From Treponema sp. (GTDB taxonomy: Bacteria > Spirochaetota > Spirochaetia > Treponematales > Rectinemataceae), in assembly GCA_017849315.1 (NCBI GenBank), contig JAFIHQ010000142.1:1-14932 (forward strand): DNA of 14,932 nucleotides, read 5' to 3'. The notes under the pieces are model-generated. The model was not told where the DNA came from. It saw only the letters and a list, made by a program, of their open reading frames with translations, and did no database searches. Position numbers and translations under genes: made by a program. Below are positions 14,932 to 14,932 of the stretch, in pieces (position 1 is the first letter of the stretch; every line of letters begins with the position of its first letter).

Positions 14932-14932
14932 C

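Overview
This looks like ordinary chromosomal DNA from a Gram-negative-type bacterium, most likely a spirochaete of the Treponema/Spirochaeta kind. That placement is an inference. It rests on the combination of a long-form pyrophosphate-dependent phosphofructokinase, a LolA-like lipoprotein chaperone (which implies an outer membrane), a RodZ-like protein, a glycogen synthase and a large ankyrin-repeat protein. No rRNA, tRNA, CRISPR array, insertion sequence or phage gene was seen. Coding density is high, and several genes start with GTG behind a good ribosome binding site.

Layout. Bases 2-76 are the end of an unidentified gene. It is followed 15 bases later by glgA (92-1570, +), and then by a 526-residue membrane protein of unknown function (1650-3230, +). 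This pair converges on a five-gene minus-strand run that reads pfp (start 10535), lolA-like (8873-8181), rodZ-like (8118-6904), rimO (6796-5465) and a UvrD/PcrA helicase (5468-3249). The gaps are 3, 62 and 107 bases, and the last pair has an ATGA overlap. A 292-base divergent intergenic region (10536-10827) carries a plausible promoter for the pfp run. On its other side are a LysM / degenerate LytM (M23) envelope protein (10828-11985, +) and a second sigma-70-type sigma factor (best start 12077, end 13156, +). The window closes with the C-terminal 573 residues of an ankyrin-repeat protein on the minus strand, whose start lies beyond the right edge.

How the genes fit together. glgA (glycogen synthesis) and pfp (reversible PPi-dependent glycolysis) handle sugar and storage carbon. 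The lolA-like, rodZ-like and LysM/LytM genes all concern the cell envelope: lipoprotein sorting, rod shape, and septal or peptidoglycan control. rimO and the helicase are housekeeping genes for ribosome modification and DNA repair or replication. The sigma factor is probably a regulator.

I did not find a clearly new multi-gene system. The points most worth a second look are: an 8-G tract inside the sigma factor gene, which could switch it on and off by slippage; a 526-residue membrane protein built from two and a half copies of one small module; a LytM domain that has lost its zinc ligands, next to an 18-base tandem repeat; an extra domain in the RodZ-like protein; and a three-repeat superperiod in the ankyrin protein.
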